Origin: Micromonospora sp. ALFpr18c
GTDB lineage: Bacteria > Actinomycetota > Actinomycetes > Mycobacteriales > Micromonosporaceae
NCBI RefSeq assembly: GCF_008868155.1
Contig: NZ_WBKR01000050.1
Location: forward strand, 1 to 32,358
Length of the DNA: 32,358 nucleotides
Direction: 5' to 3'
In this document: one piece after another, positions 8,845 to 15,957 of the stretch
Layout: each line of letters starts with the position of its first letter
Position numbering within the stretch: the first letter of the stretch is position 1
Translations under genes and position numbers: made by a program
The notes under the pieces: generated by a model
The model's input: only the letters and a program-made list of their open reading frames with translations
What the model was told of the DNA's origin: nothing
Database searches by the model: none

Positions 8845-9036
8845 GTGGCTAGCGTGTGCGACGTCTGTGGCAAGGGACCGGGCTTCGGCCACAACGTGTC
8901 CCACTCGCACCGGCGGACCAACCGCCGCTGGAACCCGAACATCCAGTCGGTGCGTACCCCGGCCGGTGGCGGCAACACCAAGAAGTTGCAGGTCTGCACC
9001 TCGTGCATCAAGGCCGGCAAGGTCACCCGCGCCTGA
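8845..9036 (+). CDS. rpmB: 50S ribosomal protein L28, four-cysteine form
   Basis: Structural protein of the large ribosomal subunit, 63 residues, recognised end to end ([20 protein letters not shown], then [14 protein letters not shown]). Cys5, Cys8, Cys51 and Cys54 form the two CxxC pairs of the zinc-binding (C+) paralogue type. The start is GTG at 8845 with AGGAG shortly upstream. The gene stands alone, divergent from the DAK2 gene and followed by its own hairpin terminator. In actinobacteria C+ forms are usually the zinc-replete housekeeping version. I see no Zur box upstream by eye. Confidence 0.97.
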   Translation: MASVCDVCGKGPGFGHNVSHSHRRTNRRWNPNIQSVRTPAGGGNTKKLQVCTSCIKAGKVTRA

Positions 9037-9055
9037 CGCGCGGCACCAACCTCTG

Positions 9056-9106
9056 ACATACGGCTCAGCCGGCGGACCTCTACGGTCCGCCGGCTCTGTC
9101 GTATGT
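9056..9106 (+). terminator. Hairpin terminator after rpmB
   Basis: Two-part inverted repeat. Inner arms are AGCCGGCGGACC (9067-9078) and GGTCCGCCGGCT (9084-9095) with the 5-base loop TCTAC. Outer arms are ACATACG (9056-9062) and CGTATGT (9100-9106), separated from the inner stem by a 4x4 internal loop. It lies 20 bases after the rpmB stop. Confidence 0.85.
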
Positions 9107-9214
9107 GCGTACGGCTCGCTGACGAGTAGACGACGAGGCGATCACCGCACGGCGCCGCCCGGTTAGTGTCGCGCTGCGCCCGGCGTCCGGTCCGGGCCGG
9201 TGGAGGGGTGACGG

Positions 9215-10471
9215 GTGCGGCTGGACCTGGGCCGGGACGAGCTGGTCATGATCGGCGCCGCGCTGGACCTGCTGCGCGGGCTCGGCGAGGTGCTGCCCGA
9301 CGGCAGCGTGGTCGTGGTCGAGGAGCCCGATCTGATCCGCAGCCGCGATCTCGAACGACACTGCGCGGCACTGCCGTACGTCTCCCGGGTGGTGGCGGCG
9401 GAGTACCAGACCGGCCTGGACGCGCGGTGCCTGCTCGCCCGCGAACCGACGCTGGCCGCCGCGCGCCTGGTCGCGCCCGGCCAGGAGTACGGGGTGCTCG
9501 CCGCCGCCCAGCTCGCCGACGCGCTCGGCCTGCCCGGTGCCGGCGTCGACGCCGCCGAGACCTTCACCGACAAGCACCGGATGCGGCTGCTCGCCGCGAC
9601 GGCGGGCCTGCTCAACCCGGCGTACGCGCTGGTCGGCACCGCCGCCGAGGCGGTCGCCTTCGCCGAGCGGCAGAGTGGGCCGTGCGTGCTGAAGCCGACC
9701 CGCCGCGCCGGCAGCCTCGGCGTGCAGATCGTCCCCGACGCGACGCTGATCGCCGCCGCCTGGGCCGCCACCGCCGACCCGGAGACGCCCACCGACGCCA
9801 CCGCCCGTGGCCTGCCCACCGCCGTCCTCGCCGAGCAGGTGCTGATCGGCACCGAGCACAGCGTGGAACTGCTGCTGGCCGACGGCGAGGTGCGCTTCGC
9901 CAACGTCACCGACAAGCGGGTGCTGGCCGGCCGGTGGCCGGTGGAGACCGGGCACACGGTCCCGTCCGTGCTGCCCGACGACGCCCGCCGGGACCTGATC
10001 GAGGTGGCCTGCCGGCTGGCCGCGGCGGCCGGCTTCCGCACCGGTGTGCTGCACAGCGAGTGGATCCGTACCGCCGATGGCCCGGCCCTGGTGGAGTGCG
10101 CCGCGCGGCTGCCCGGTGACCTGATCGCCGGGTTGATCTCGTTGGCCTACGAGTGCGGGTTCGTCCTCGCGTACCTGCGGACGCTGCGGGGTGAGCGCCC
10201 CGCGCTGCCGGCGCGGCCCAGTGGCGCGGCGGCCATCGAGTTTCTGCTCGCCGCTCCCGGCACGGTGACCGCGGTCGACGGGGTGCGCGCGGCCCGTCGG
10301 GTGCCCGGCGTGCTGGACGTCGGGGTGGCCGTGACGGTGGGTGATGAGGTGGCGGAGGTCACCTCGTCGGCCCGGCGCAGCGGCCAGGTGCTCGCCTGGG
10401 GTGCCGATCCGGCGGAGGCGACCGAAGCGGCGACCCGGGCCGTCGCGCAGATCCGGATCACGACCGGCTGA
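9215..10471 (+). CDS. ATP-grasp domain ligase of unknown substrate
   Basis: Predicted ATP-dependent carboxylate-amine ligase of 418 residues. An N-terminal pre-ATP-grasp region precedes the ATP-grasp core with VLKPTRRAGSLGVQIV (lysine of the first nucleotide-binding strand and the glycine-rich loop), VLAEQVLIGTEHSVELLL (second lysine/acid region) and the metal-binding end ALVECAARLPGDLI (E, R and P around the Mg site, where an N is common). The C-terminal part resembles the extra domain of L-amino acid ligase-type enzymes. The substrate cannot be read from sequence: dipeptide, polyketide-acid or cofactor ligation are all possible. The start is GTG 9215 with GGAGGGG at 9202-9208. It stands alone between rpmB and a convergent GNAT gene. 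Confidence 0.8.
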   Translation: MRLDLGRDELVMIGAALDLLRGLGEVLPDGSVVVVEEPDLIRSRDLERHCAALPYVSRVVAAEYQTGLDARCLLAREPTLAAARLVAPGQEYGVLAAAQLADALGLPGAGVDAAETFTDKHRMRLLAATAGLLNPAYALVGTAAEAVAFAERQSGPCVLKPTRRAGSLGVQIVPDATLIAAAWAATADPETPTDATARGLPTAVLAEQVLIGTEHSVELLLADGEVRFANVTDKRVLAGRWPVETGHTVPSVLPDDARRDLIEVACRLAAAAGFRTGVLHSEWIRTADGPALVECAARLPGDLIAGLISLAYECGFVLAYLRTLRGERPALPARPSGAAAIEFLLAAPGTVTAVDGVRAARRVPGVLDVGVAVTVGDEVAEVTSSARRSGQVLAWGADPAEATEAATRAVAQIRITTG

Positions 10472-10483
10472 GCCCGGCCGGTC
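10462..10483. terminator. Compact hairpin overlapping two convergent stop codons
   Basis: GACCGGC at 10462-10468 pairs with GCCGGTC at 10477-10483 around an 8-base loop. The stop of the ATP-grasp gene (10469-10471) is in the loop, and the stop of the GNAT gene (10482-10484) overlaps the right arm. It is the only secondary structure available to separate the convergent genes, whose gap is 10 bases. Strength as a terminator is uncertain. Confidence 0.4.
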
Positions 10484-10943
10484 AGAGCGTGCGGCCGAAG
10501 GAGACGCAGCCCTCCGCGTCCTTGTAGAAGCCGAAGTTCGGGATCCGCTCGTAGCCGGCGGCCGTGTACATGGCGATCGCCTCGGGCTGCTTGTCGCCGC
10601 ACTCCAGGACGATCCGCTTGCGGCCCTGCTCACGGGCCGAACGCTCGACCGCCGCGAGGACGCGGCGGGCCACACCCCGCCCACGGGCCGCCGGAGCGGT
10701 GTACACCCGCTTCAGCTCCGCGCTGTCCGCGCCGTGGCTGCGCCAGCCCCCACAGCCGACCGGCTCGCCGGCCAGGTAGGCGACGAGGAACGCGCCGTGC
10801 GGCGGTTGGAACTCGGCGGCGGCCAACGGGGTGTCGTCGCCGGTGCCGCCGTAGCGGGCACCGAGGTCGGCCAGCGCGTCACGGATCAACTGCTGCGCCA
10901 CCGGTGCGTCGAACCGCACCAGCCGGATCTCGATATCACTCAC
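10482..10943 (-). CDS. GNAT-family N-acetyltransferase
   Basis: Acetyl-CoA-dependent acetyltransferase with unknown acceptor, 153 residues. The acetyl-CoA pyrophosphate-binding signature is AARGRGVARRVLAAVE (R-x-x-G-x-G/A type), preceded by AELKRVYTAP (strand beta4) and followed by the usual IAMYTAAGYERI near the end. The start is GTG 10943 (VSDIEIRLVRF). The frame is open further upstream but would run into thiL. It lies 29 bases after thiL on the same strand and is probably co-transcribed with it. No functional tie to thiamine is evident. Confidence 0.85.
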   Translation of the reverse strand: MSDIEIRLVRFDAPVAQQLIRDALADLGARYGGTGDDTPLAAAEFQPPHGAFLVAYLAGEPVGCGGWRSHGADSAELKRVYTAPAARGRGVARRVLAAVERSAREQGRKRIVLECGDKQPEAIAMYTAAGYERIPNFGFYKDAEGCVSFGRTL

Positions 10944-10972
10944 GGTGTCCAGGGTACGGCGGGTGCCGGGCC

Positions 10973-11962
10973 TCACCGAAAGTGGTCCCAGCCGGTCGGG
11001 CCGTCGTAGGGCGCGCCGTCGACCGTCACCCCGGCACCGTCCGTCACCAGACCGATCGGCCGCCACTCCGGCGGCAACGCCACCGCCGGGGGGAAGGTCG
11101 CGGCCAGCGCGTGGTCGTCGCCACCGGCCAGGATCCAGGTGTACGGGTCGACGCCGAGCGCCTGCGCCGCGTCGGCCATCTGCCGGGGGACCTCGAACGC
11201 GTCGCGCCGTACGTCGATCGCCACCCGACTGGCCGCCGACACGTGCCCCAGGTCCGCGAGCAGACCGTCCGACACGTCGATCATCGACGTGGCGCCCAGC
11301 CCGGCGGCCTGCGGCCCGGCTCGGTACGGCACGACCGGCCGCCGGTACGCCTCGACCAGCAGCCGGGGCGTACGGAAGCCGCGGGTGAGCACGGTCAACC
11401 CGGCCGCCGCGTACCCGGTGCGCCCGGCCAGGGCGAGCACGTCCCCCGGACGGGCTCCCGAGCGCACCACCGGCGGCCGGCCGTCCAGGTCACCGAGCGC
11501 GGTGACCGCCACGGTCAGGGTGGGGCTGGCCGACATGTCCCCGCCGACGACGCTCGCACCGACCGTGCCCGCCTCCGCGGCCAGCCCGTCCGCCAACTCC
11601 TCCGCCCAGCCGGTGGGCAGATCCGCCGGCATACAGAGAGCGACCAGCAGGGCGGTCGGGGTGGCGCCCATCGCCGCGATGTCGGCCAGGTTGGCGGCCG
11701 CCGCGCGGTGGCCCACGTCACGCCCCGACGACCAGTCGCGCCGGAAGTGCCGCCCGTCGACCAGCACATCGGTGGAGGCCACCACCCGACCGTCCGGCGC
11801 GGCCACCACCGCCCCGTCGTCACCCGGGCCGAGCAGGGTCGTCGGCCCGACCGGGAGCCGGGCGGTGATCCGCCCGATCAGCCCGAACTCGCCGATCCCG
11901 GCCACGCTGGCGGCACCGCCGGCGTCCCGTCCGTTCCGCCCGGCACCGCCGCGCTCGCTCAC
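10973..11962 (-). CDS. thiL: Thiamine-monophosphate kinase
   Basis: Phosphorylates thiamine monophosphate to thiamine diphosphate, the last step of cofactor synthesis. The 329-residue product has the PurM-like fold motifs of ThiL in order: GPGDDGAVV, STDVLVDGRHF, AAANLADIAAMGA, SVVGGDMSASP, SMIDVSDGLLADLGH and ILAGGDDHALAATFP (the family's GGEDYEL block with D and H substitutions). The start is GTG 11962, preceded by AAGGAG with a 6-base spacer. It is divergent from the RAM-domain gene. A gene for uracil-DNA glycosylase, adjacent to thiL in M. tuberculosis, is not present here. Confidence 0.95.
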   Translation of the reverse strand: MSERGGAGRNGRDAGGAASVAGIGEFGLIGRITARLPVGPTTLLGPGDDGAVVAAPDGRVVASTDVLVDGRHFRRDWSSGRDVGHRAAAANLADIAAMGATPTALLVALCMPADLPTGWAEELADGLAAEAGTVGASVVGGDMSASPTLTVAVTALGDLDGRPPVVRSGARPGDVLALAGRTGYAAAGLTVLTRGFRTPRLLVEAYRRPVVPYRAGPQAAGLGATSMIDVSDGLLADLGHVSAASRVAIDVRRDAFEVPRQMADAAQALGVDPYTWILAGGDDHALAATFPPAVALPPEWRPIGLVTDGAGVTVDGAPYDGPTGWDHFR

Positions 11963-12058
11963 CGCTGCTCCTTGACCACCGATAGGGATCAGACCTGCTC
12001 CGTAAGGTAGTTTCACCCTTCGGGCCGCCCCGCGGCGGCGACGGACGGAGGTCGAGTC

Positions 12059-12292
12059 GTGGTACAGGCGTACATCCTCATCCAGACCGAGGTCGGCCGG
12101 GCACGTGACGTGGCCGGTCTCATCGCGGACCTTGCCGGCGTGGTACGCGTCGACGCCGTCACCGGGCCGTACGACGTGGTCGTGCTCACCGAGGCGAACA
12201 CCGTCGACGAGCTCGGCAAACTCATCGTCAGCAACGTGCAGATGGTGCCCGGCATCACCCGCACCCTCACGTGTTCGGTGGTGCGGTTGTAA
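12059..12292 (+). CDS. Stand-alone Lrp/AsnC ligand-binding (RAM) domain protein
   Basis: Small 77-residue protein consisting only of the effector-binding RAM domain of Lrp/AsnC regulators (QAYILIQTEVGRARDVAG, then TGPYDVVVLTEANTVDEL, then GITRTLTCSVV). There is no helix-turn-helix. Such stand-alone RAM proteins can bind amino acids and form mixed oligomers with full-length regulators; the ligand and partner here are unknown. The start is GTG 12059 with GGAGG nine bases upstream. The DUF3515 gene follows directly: its GTG begins on the base after this gene's TAA. That implies a two-gene operon. Confidence 0.88.
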   Translation: MVQAYILIQTEVGRARDVAGLIADLAGVVRVDAVTGPYDVVVLTEANTVDELGKLIVSNVQMVPGITRTLTCSVVRL

Positions 12293-12985
12293 GTGGACGA
12301 GATGACGACCTCCTCCGCTGCTCTGGACGACGACGAGACGCGCGGCGCGGCCGGCGGCGCGGCCGAGCCGGCTGACGGTATCCGCGAGCCGGGCGACCCG
12401 GACGTCGACGCGCCGGGCGGCCGGGACCGGACGATTCGCGGTGCCGCGCTGCTGGCCACGTCGATCGCCCTGCCGGTCACCCTGCTGATCGCGGTGCTGG
12501 CCTTCGCGAAGCTCTCTCCGGACACGCCGGCCGCCGCGCCGAGCCCGTCCGCGAGCGCGTCCCGGGCGCAGTCCTCCGCCCCGGTGGAGATGGCCGCCCC
12601 GGCGCTGGCCGCCCGCCCGGCCACGGTCTGCCGCGCGTTGGTCTCCCAGCTGCCGCAGACCATCCGCGACCTGGCCCAACGCCCGGTCACCGCCGGCCCG
12701 GAGCAGAACGCGGCGTACGGCGACCCGGCCCTCACGCTGGCCTGCGGCGGCACCGAACCGACCGTGCCGGCCACCGACGAGGTCTGGCGGGTGAACTCGG
12801 TCTGCTGGCACCCGGTCGAACAGGGCGACGCGACGGTGCTCACCACGGTCGACCGGGAGACGCCGGTCACGGTCCGCATCCCGCGCTCCTACGAACAGCC
12901 GTTGCAGTGGGTGGCGCCGATCTCCAGCACGATCGTGGCCTCGGTGCCCTCCGGCGGCACCATCCCCGCCGGCTGCCAGGGCTGA
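12293..12985 (+). CDS. DUF3515 family membrane-anchored protein
   Basis: Unknown function. The 230-residue product has a disordered acidic N-terminus, one membrane segment (about 46-66: AALLATSIALPVTLLIAVLA), a Ser/Ala/Pro linker and an extracytoplasmic domain with cysteines in TVCRAL, LACGGTEP, NSVCWHP and PAGCQG that could form two disulphides. This is the known actinobacterial DUF3515 layout. The gene lies by ddl and thiL as in M. tuberculosis (Rv2980). The start is given as GTG 12293, directly after the previous stop. ATG 12302 (MTTSSAAL) is equally possible. Confidence 0.82.
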   Translation: MDEMTTSSAALDDDETRGAAGGAAEPADGIREPGDPDVDAPGGRDRTIRGAALLATSIALPVTLLIAVLAFAKLSPDTPAAAPSPSASASRAQSSAPVEMAAPALAARPATVCRALVSQLPQTIRDLAQRPVTAGPEQNAAYGDPALTLACGGTEPTVPATDEVWRVNSVCWHPVEQGDATVLTTVDRETPVTVRIPRSYEQPLQWVAPISSTIVASVPSGGTIPAGCQG

Positions 12986-12994
12986 CCTGACCCG

Positions 12995-13017
12995 GCCCGC
13001 GCCGGCTCGGCGCGGGC
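12995..13017. terminator. Bidirectional hairpin between the DUF3515 gene and ddl
   Basis: GCCCGCGCCG at 12995-13004 pairs perfectly with CGGCGCGGGC at 13008-13017 around a 3-base loop (GCT). It sits between convergent genes whose stops are at 12985 and 13033. Confidence 0.75.
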
Positions 13018-13032
13018 GGGGGCCTGGCGGCC

Positions 13033-14133
13033 TCAGTGCAGGCCGACGCCGCGCCGCTGGGCGGTACGGATCAGGCGGTTGACCAGCTTCGGATACTCCA
13101 GGCCGGAGGCCGCCCACATCCGCGGGAACATCGACGTCGGGGTGAACCCGGGCATCGTGTTGATCTCGTTGAGGTAGACGTCCAGCTCGGGGGTGACGAA
13201 GAAGTCGGCCCGCGCCAGACCGGCGCAGTCCAGGGCGGTGAACGCGCGGACGGCGTACTCCTGCACCTGGCGGGTCACCTTGTCCGGCAGCCCGGCCGGG
13301 ATGTCGTACTCGCACGAGTCGTCGAGGTACTTCGCCTCGAAGTCGTAGAAGTCGTGGTCGGCGACGACGCGCACCTCGGCCAGGACGGACGCCTCGGGCG
13401 CGCCGCCGGCCTCGCCCTCCAGCACACCGCACTCGACCTCGCGGCCGACGATGGCCGCCTCGATGATGACCTTGGGGTCGAACTGTCGCGCGGTGGCGAC
13501 CGCCGCGTCGAGCTGCGCCCAGTCGGTGACCCGGGTGATGCCGAACGACGAACCGGCCCGGGACGGCTTCACGAAGACCGGCAGGCCGAGCCGGTCCTTG
13601 TCCTGCTCGCTGAGCGTCATCCCGTTGCGCAGCACCGCGTACGGGCCGACCGGGATGCCCTCCACCGCGCAGAGCTTCTTGGTGAACTCCTTGTCCATGG
13701 CGGCGGCGGAGGCGAACACGTTCGCGCCCACGTAGGGGATGCCGGCCATCTCCAGCATTCCCTGGATGGTGCCGTCCTCGCCGTACGTGCCGTGCAGCAC
13801 CGGGAAGACCACGTCCACGTCGGCGAGCACCCGGGGGCCCTCGGTCGGGTCGAGCACCATCAGCCCGTTGCCGGTAGGGTCGGCGCGCAGCACGACGTCG
13901 TCGCCGGAGTCGGAGGTGATCTCCGGCAACTGGCGGGCGTTGATCGCGAGCTGGGCGGGATCGCCGCTGGTCAGCACCCACTGGCCGGCCCGGGTGATGC
14001 CCACCGGCACCACCTCGTACTCGTCCGGGTCGAGTGCGCCGAACACGCTGCCGGCGCTGACGCAGGAGATGCCGTGCTCCGGGCTGCGGCCGCCGAAGAC
14101 GATCGCCACACGGGTCTTGCCTGGGGTGGTCAC
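13033..14133 (-). CDS. ddl: D-alanine--D-alanine ligase
   Basis: Joins two D-alanines with ATP for the peptidoglycan stem peptide, in the cytoplasm. The 366-residue product has the expected motifs: [16 protein letters not shown] (N-terminal substrate loop), [44 protein letters not shown] (ATP-grasp lysine and loop) and [18 protein letters not shown] (metal ligands E and N, D-Ala site). The tyrosine in [10 protein letters not shown] marks the D-Ala-D-Ala class; D-Ala-D-Lac ligases usually differ in the omega-loop. I chose GTG 14133 because AGAGG lies about 7 bases upstream. GTG 14142 is in frame but abuts that site. In M. tuberculosis ddl directly follows gpsA; here about 5 kb separates them. 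Confidence 0.95.
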   Translation of the reverse strand: MTTPGKTRVAIVFGGRSPEHGISCVSAGSVFGALDPDEYEVVPVGITRAGQWVLTSGDPAQLAINARQLPEITSDSGDDVVLRADPTGNGLMVLDPTEGPRVLADVDVVFPVLHGTYGEDGTIQGMLEMAGIPYVGANVFASAAAMDKEFTKKLCAVEGIPVGPYAVLRNGMTLSEQDKDRLGLPVFVKPSRAGSSFGITRVTDWAQLDAAVATARQFDPKVIIEAAIVGREVECGVLEGEAGGAPEASVLAEVRVVADHDFYDFEAKYLDDSCEYDIPAGLPDKVTRQVQEYAVRAFTALDCAGLARADFFVTPELDVYLNEINTMPGFTPTSMFPRMWAASGLEYPKLVNRLIRTAQRRGVGLH

Positions 14134-14312
14134 TCCGGTCACCTCTTCGTACGCGACTGCGGCTGGTCGTGCTCGCCGGTGGCGCTCACCCGGTTGACCT
14201 TACTGTGCGTGGCGATAGGCCGAGGCGATACCCGGCGAGCCACGGCAAGACACGGCAATCGGTCAACAGAGCATATACGGTGCGTGACGGTAGATCCTCC
14301 GCGCGGGTCTGC

Positions 14313-14531
14313 TCAGTCCCGGGAGTGCCGGCGGCCGACCGCTATCACCTTGACCCGCTGTCGGCCGGCGCGGACCATGCCCAGCGCCATGAAGGCTCCG
14401 GCGATCCGGTCGGCGGCCTCCCGACTGCTGGCACCCACGACCTGCCGACGCCGCTCGGGGGCGGTCCGCTCGTTGCGCTCGATGCCGTCGACGGCACGGA
14501 CGTCGGTGAGCACCACCAGGAAGCGGGTCAT
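14313..14531 (-). CDS. Small conserved-looking protein of unknown function
   Basis: 72-residue product (MTRFLVVLTDVRAVDGIERN at the start) with no family I recognise. Composition is balanced, with predicted alternation of strand (FLVVLTDVRAV) and helix (REAADRIAGAFMALGM) and a basic end, unlike the Arg/Pro/Ala-rich shadow frames around it. It has no good ribosome binding site of its own. Its ATG overlaps the TGA of a 16-codon ORF (14528-14578) that has a strong one, so it is probably translated by coupling. It lies in the accessory block between ddl and the XRE regulator. No signal peptide or membrane segment. Confidence 0.5.
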   Translation of the reverse strand: MTRFLVVLTDVRAVDGIERNERTAPERRRQVVGASSREAADRIAGAFMALGMVRAGRQRVKVIAVGRRHSRD

Positions 14532-14578
14532 CCCCGGCCGCCCGGCCGCACGGCGGGGGGCTGCGGACCGTCACGCAC
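14528..14578 (-). CDS. Leader micro-ORF coupled to the 72-residue gene
   Basis: GTG-initiated 16-residue ORF (VRDGPQPPAVRPGGRG) preceded by AAGGAG at 14584-14589 on the minus strand with a 5-base spacer. It ends in TGA overlapping the next gene's start codon as ATGA. The product is rich in Pro, Gly and Arg and is unlikely to fold. A role as a translated leader that delivers ribosomes to the downstream gene is inferred from geometry alone. A GTG four bases on opens another frame with Arg-rich shadow composition, which I reject. Confidence 0.4.
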   Translation of the reverse strand: MRDGPQPPAVRPGGRG

Positions 14579-14614
14579 GTCGTCTCCTTCCGGTGGGCGG
14601 GGATGGCTGCGGCA

Positions 14615-14653
14615 CGCGGCGATCGGGCACGGGGGAGAAACCCGATCACCGCG
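14615..14653 (-). other. Leader hairpin upstream of the micro-ORF
   Basis: Arms CGCGGCGATCGGG (14615-14627) and CCCGATCACCGCG (14641-14653), 13 pairs with a 13-base loop. The single non-Watson-Crick position is a C-A mismatch in plus-strand RNA but a G-U wobble in minus-strand RNA. The helix is therefore continuous only in the minus-strand transcript, which would carry it in the 5' leader of the micro-ORF and 72-residue gene. Confidence 0.4.
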
Positions 14654-14807
14654 CGCCCCATCCCCTCCGGTCGCTCACCACCACCGTCGCCACGACAACC
14701 GGCGGTGAGGACGCCATAACAGATTGACACGTGTACAGCCGTGAATGCAACTCTCATCGACGTTCTCTCATGCAGACGTTCCCACAAATGTGTGCGACCA
14801 TCGATGC

Positions 14808-15653
14808 ATGGCCCCGAAGACCGCCCGTGCCCGCCGGCTCGGTATCGCCCTGCGCCACCACCGGGAAGCCGCCGGGCTGACGTTGGAGACCGCCGCGGAT
14901 GAGATCAACAGCACCCGCAGCACCCTCTCCCGGTACGAGAACGCCCAGACGCTGATCACCCCGGCCACCGTCCGCGCCCTGCTGACCTCGTACGGGGTGG
15001 CCGCCGAGGAGGTGGCATCGGCGGTGCAGCTCGCCAAGGACGCCCGCAAACCTGGCTGGTGGGTGTCGTACTCGTACCTGCTGGACCCCCGCACCATCGA
15101 CTTCATCGCCCTGGAGGCGGAGGCGACCGCCATCGCCAACTTCGAGCCCTCGGTGGTGCCCGGCCTGTTGCAGACCGCCGACTACATCCGCGGGGTCATG
15201 CGCGGCGGCCCACACACCCTCGGCGACGACCTCGTGGAGCAACGGGTCAAGGTCCGGCTCGACCGCCAGCAGCGGCTCACCGGTGACGATCCGCCGATCC
15301 TCGACGCGATCATCGACGAGGGCGCACTGCTGCGCCCGGTCGGCGACCAGTCGGTGATGGACGGGCAGCTACGCCACCTCGTCAAGATGGCCGAGCTGCC
15401 GAACATCACCGTCCAGGTGATCCCGCTCTCCGCCGGCTACCACCGGGGCACCCGGGGTTCACTGCACATCCTGGAGTTCGCCGACCCGGAGGACCCGATC
15501 ATCGCCTCGGTGGAGACCGTCGCCGGCCAGATGATCCTCGACCGGGCCGGCGAGACGCGTACCTGCACCAAGATCATGGAGCACCTGCGCAGCGTGGCGC
15601 TCAGCCCGGCGGACAGCCGGGCGATGCTCCTGTCAGTCCTGAAGGGACGGTAG
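14808..15653 (+). CDS. XRE-type helix-turn-helix regulator with DUF5753 domain
   Basis: 281-residue DNA-binding protein. The N-terminal helix-turn-helix (about residues 10-65: LGIALRHHREAAGLTLETAA, then STLSRYENAQTLI) is followed by the DUF5753 domain (FEPSVVPGLLQTADYIRGVM, then VKVRLDRQQRLT, then ITVQVIPLSAGYHRG). This is the Scr1/WhiJ-like class, which in streptomycetes works with small DUF397 proteins in development and antibiotic control. A DUF397 gene follows five bases after the stop. I chose ATG 14808 because the upstream in-frame start adds residues without homology. No ribosome binding site precedes it, so a leaderless or weak start is possible. TTGACA at 14724-14729, overlapping the palindrome ACACGTGT, may be part of its promoter. 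Confidence 0.88.
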   Translation: MAPKTARARRLGIALRHHREAAGLTLETAADEINSTRSTLSRYENAQTLITPATVRALLTSYGVAAEEVASAVQLAKDARKPGWWVSYSYLLDPRTIDFIALEAEATAIANFEPSVVPGLLQTADYIRGVMRGGPHTLGDDLVEQRVKVRLDRQQRLTGDDPPILDAIIDEGALLRPVGDQSVMDGQLRHLVKMAELPNITVQVIPLSAGYHRGTRGSLHILEFADPEDPIIASVETVAGQMILDRAGETRTCTKIMEHLRSVALSPADSRAMLLSVLKGR

Positions 15654-15658
15654 GACCG

Positions 15659-15859
15659 ATGACACCGACGATCACAGCGGCCTTGGCCGCGGCGGCGTGG
15701 CGCAAGAGCAGCCGCAGCGGCGACGAGGGTGCCTGCGTGGAGGTGGCCGCGATCCCGCGGCTGGTGGCCGTCCGCGACTCCAAGGACCCCGCCGGCCCGG
15801 CCCTGCTGTTCGCCCCGGCCGCCTGGGCGGCCTTCGCCCAGGCGCCGCCCCTCGGCTGA
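15659..15859 (+). CDS. DUF397 family small protein
   Basis: 66-residue partner-type protein of the preceding XRE regulator. The family signature is complete: WRKSSRSGDEGACVEVA, then VAVRDSKDPAGPALLF, then a W-x-x-F ending (AAWAAFAQ). The cysteine and the RDSKDP block are the conserved core. In streptomycetes DUF397 proteins bind or counteract the paired XRE regulator. The start is ATG 15659, five bases after the regulator's TAG, with AGGA overlapping that stop. Co-transcription is almost certain. Confidence 0.9.
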   Translation: MTPTITAALAAAAWRKSSRSGDEGACVEVAAIPRLVAVRDSKDPAGPALLFAPAAWAAFAQAPPLG

Positions 15860-15874
15860 CCGGTCCCCCGGCGC

Positions 15875-15931
15875 GCGCCGGTCGACGCCGCGCTGGCCGT
15901 CCGGGCCACCGCACGGGCCGTCGACCGGCGC
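15875..15931. terminator. Long-loop inverted repeat between DUF397 and ROK genes
   Basis: GCGCCGGTCGAC at 15875-15886 and GTCGACCGGCGC at 15920-15931 are perfect 12-bp arms. The 33-base loop contains its own TGGCC/GGCCA stem. Located between convergent genes (stops at 15859 and 15958), it most likely ends transcription from both sides. Confidence 0.65.
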
Positions 15932-15957
15932 ACCGCGGGCGCTCGACGGCCGCCGGC

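Noticed and set aside
10973..13981. 1002-residue minus-strand open frame ending with ThiL sequence
   Set aside because: Only the last 329 residues are ThiL. The upstream part is out-of-frame ddl and antisense of the RAM and DUF3515 genes. The GTG at 11962 with AAGGAG is the real start.
13036..14727. 563-residue plus-strand open frame antisense to ddl
   Set aside because: Translation is low-complexity and matches nothing; ddl on the other strand has all catalytic motifs.
14263..14787. 174-residue minus-strand frame overlapping the 72-residue gene
   Set aside because: Arg/Gly/Pro-rich out-of-frame translation; the 72-residue frame has balanced composition and the coupled start.
14808..15859. 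XRE/DUF397 pair as a toxin-antitoxin system
   Set aside because: DUF397 proteins are small partners of these regulators. No toxin domain is seen, and the class is known for regulation rather than toxicity.
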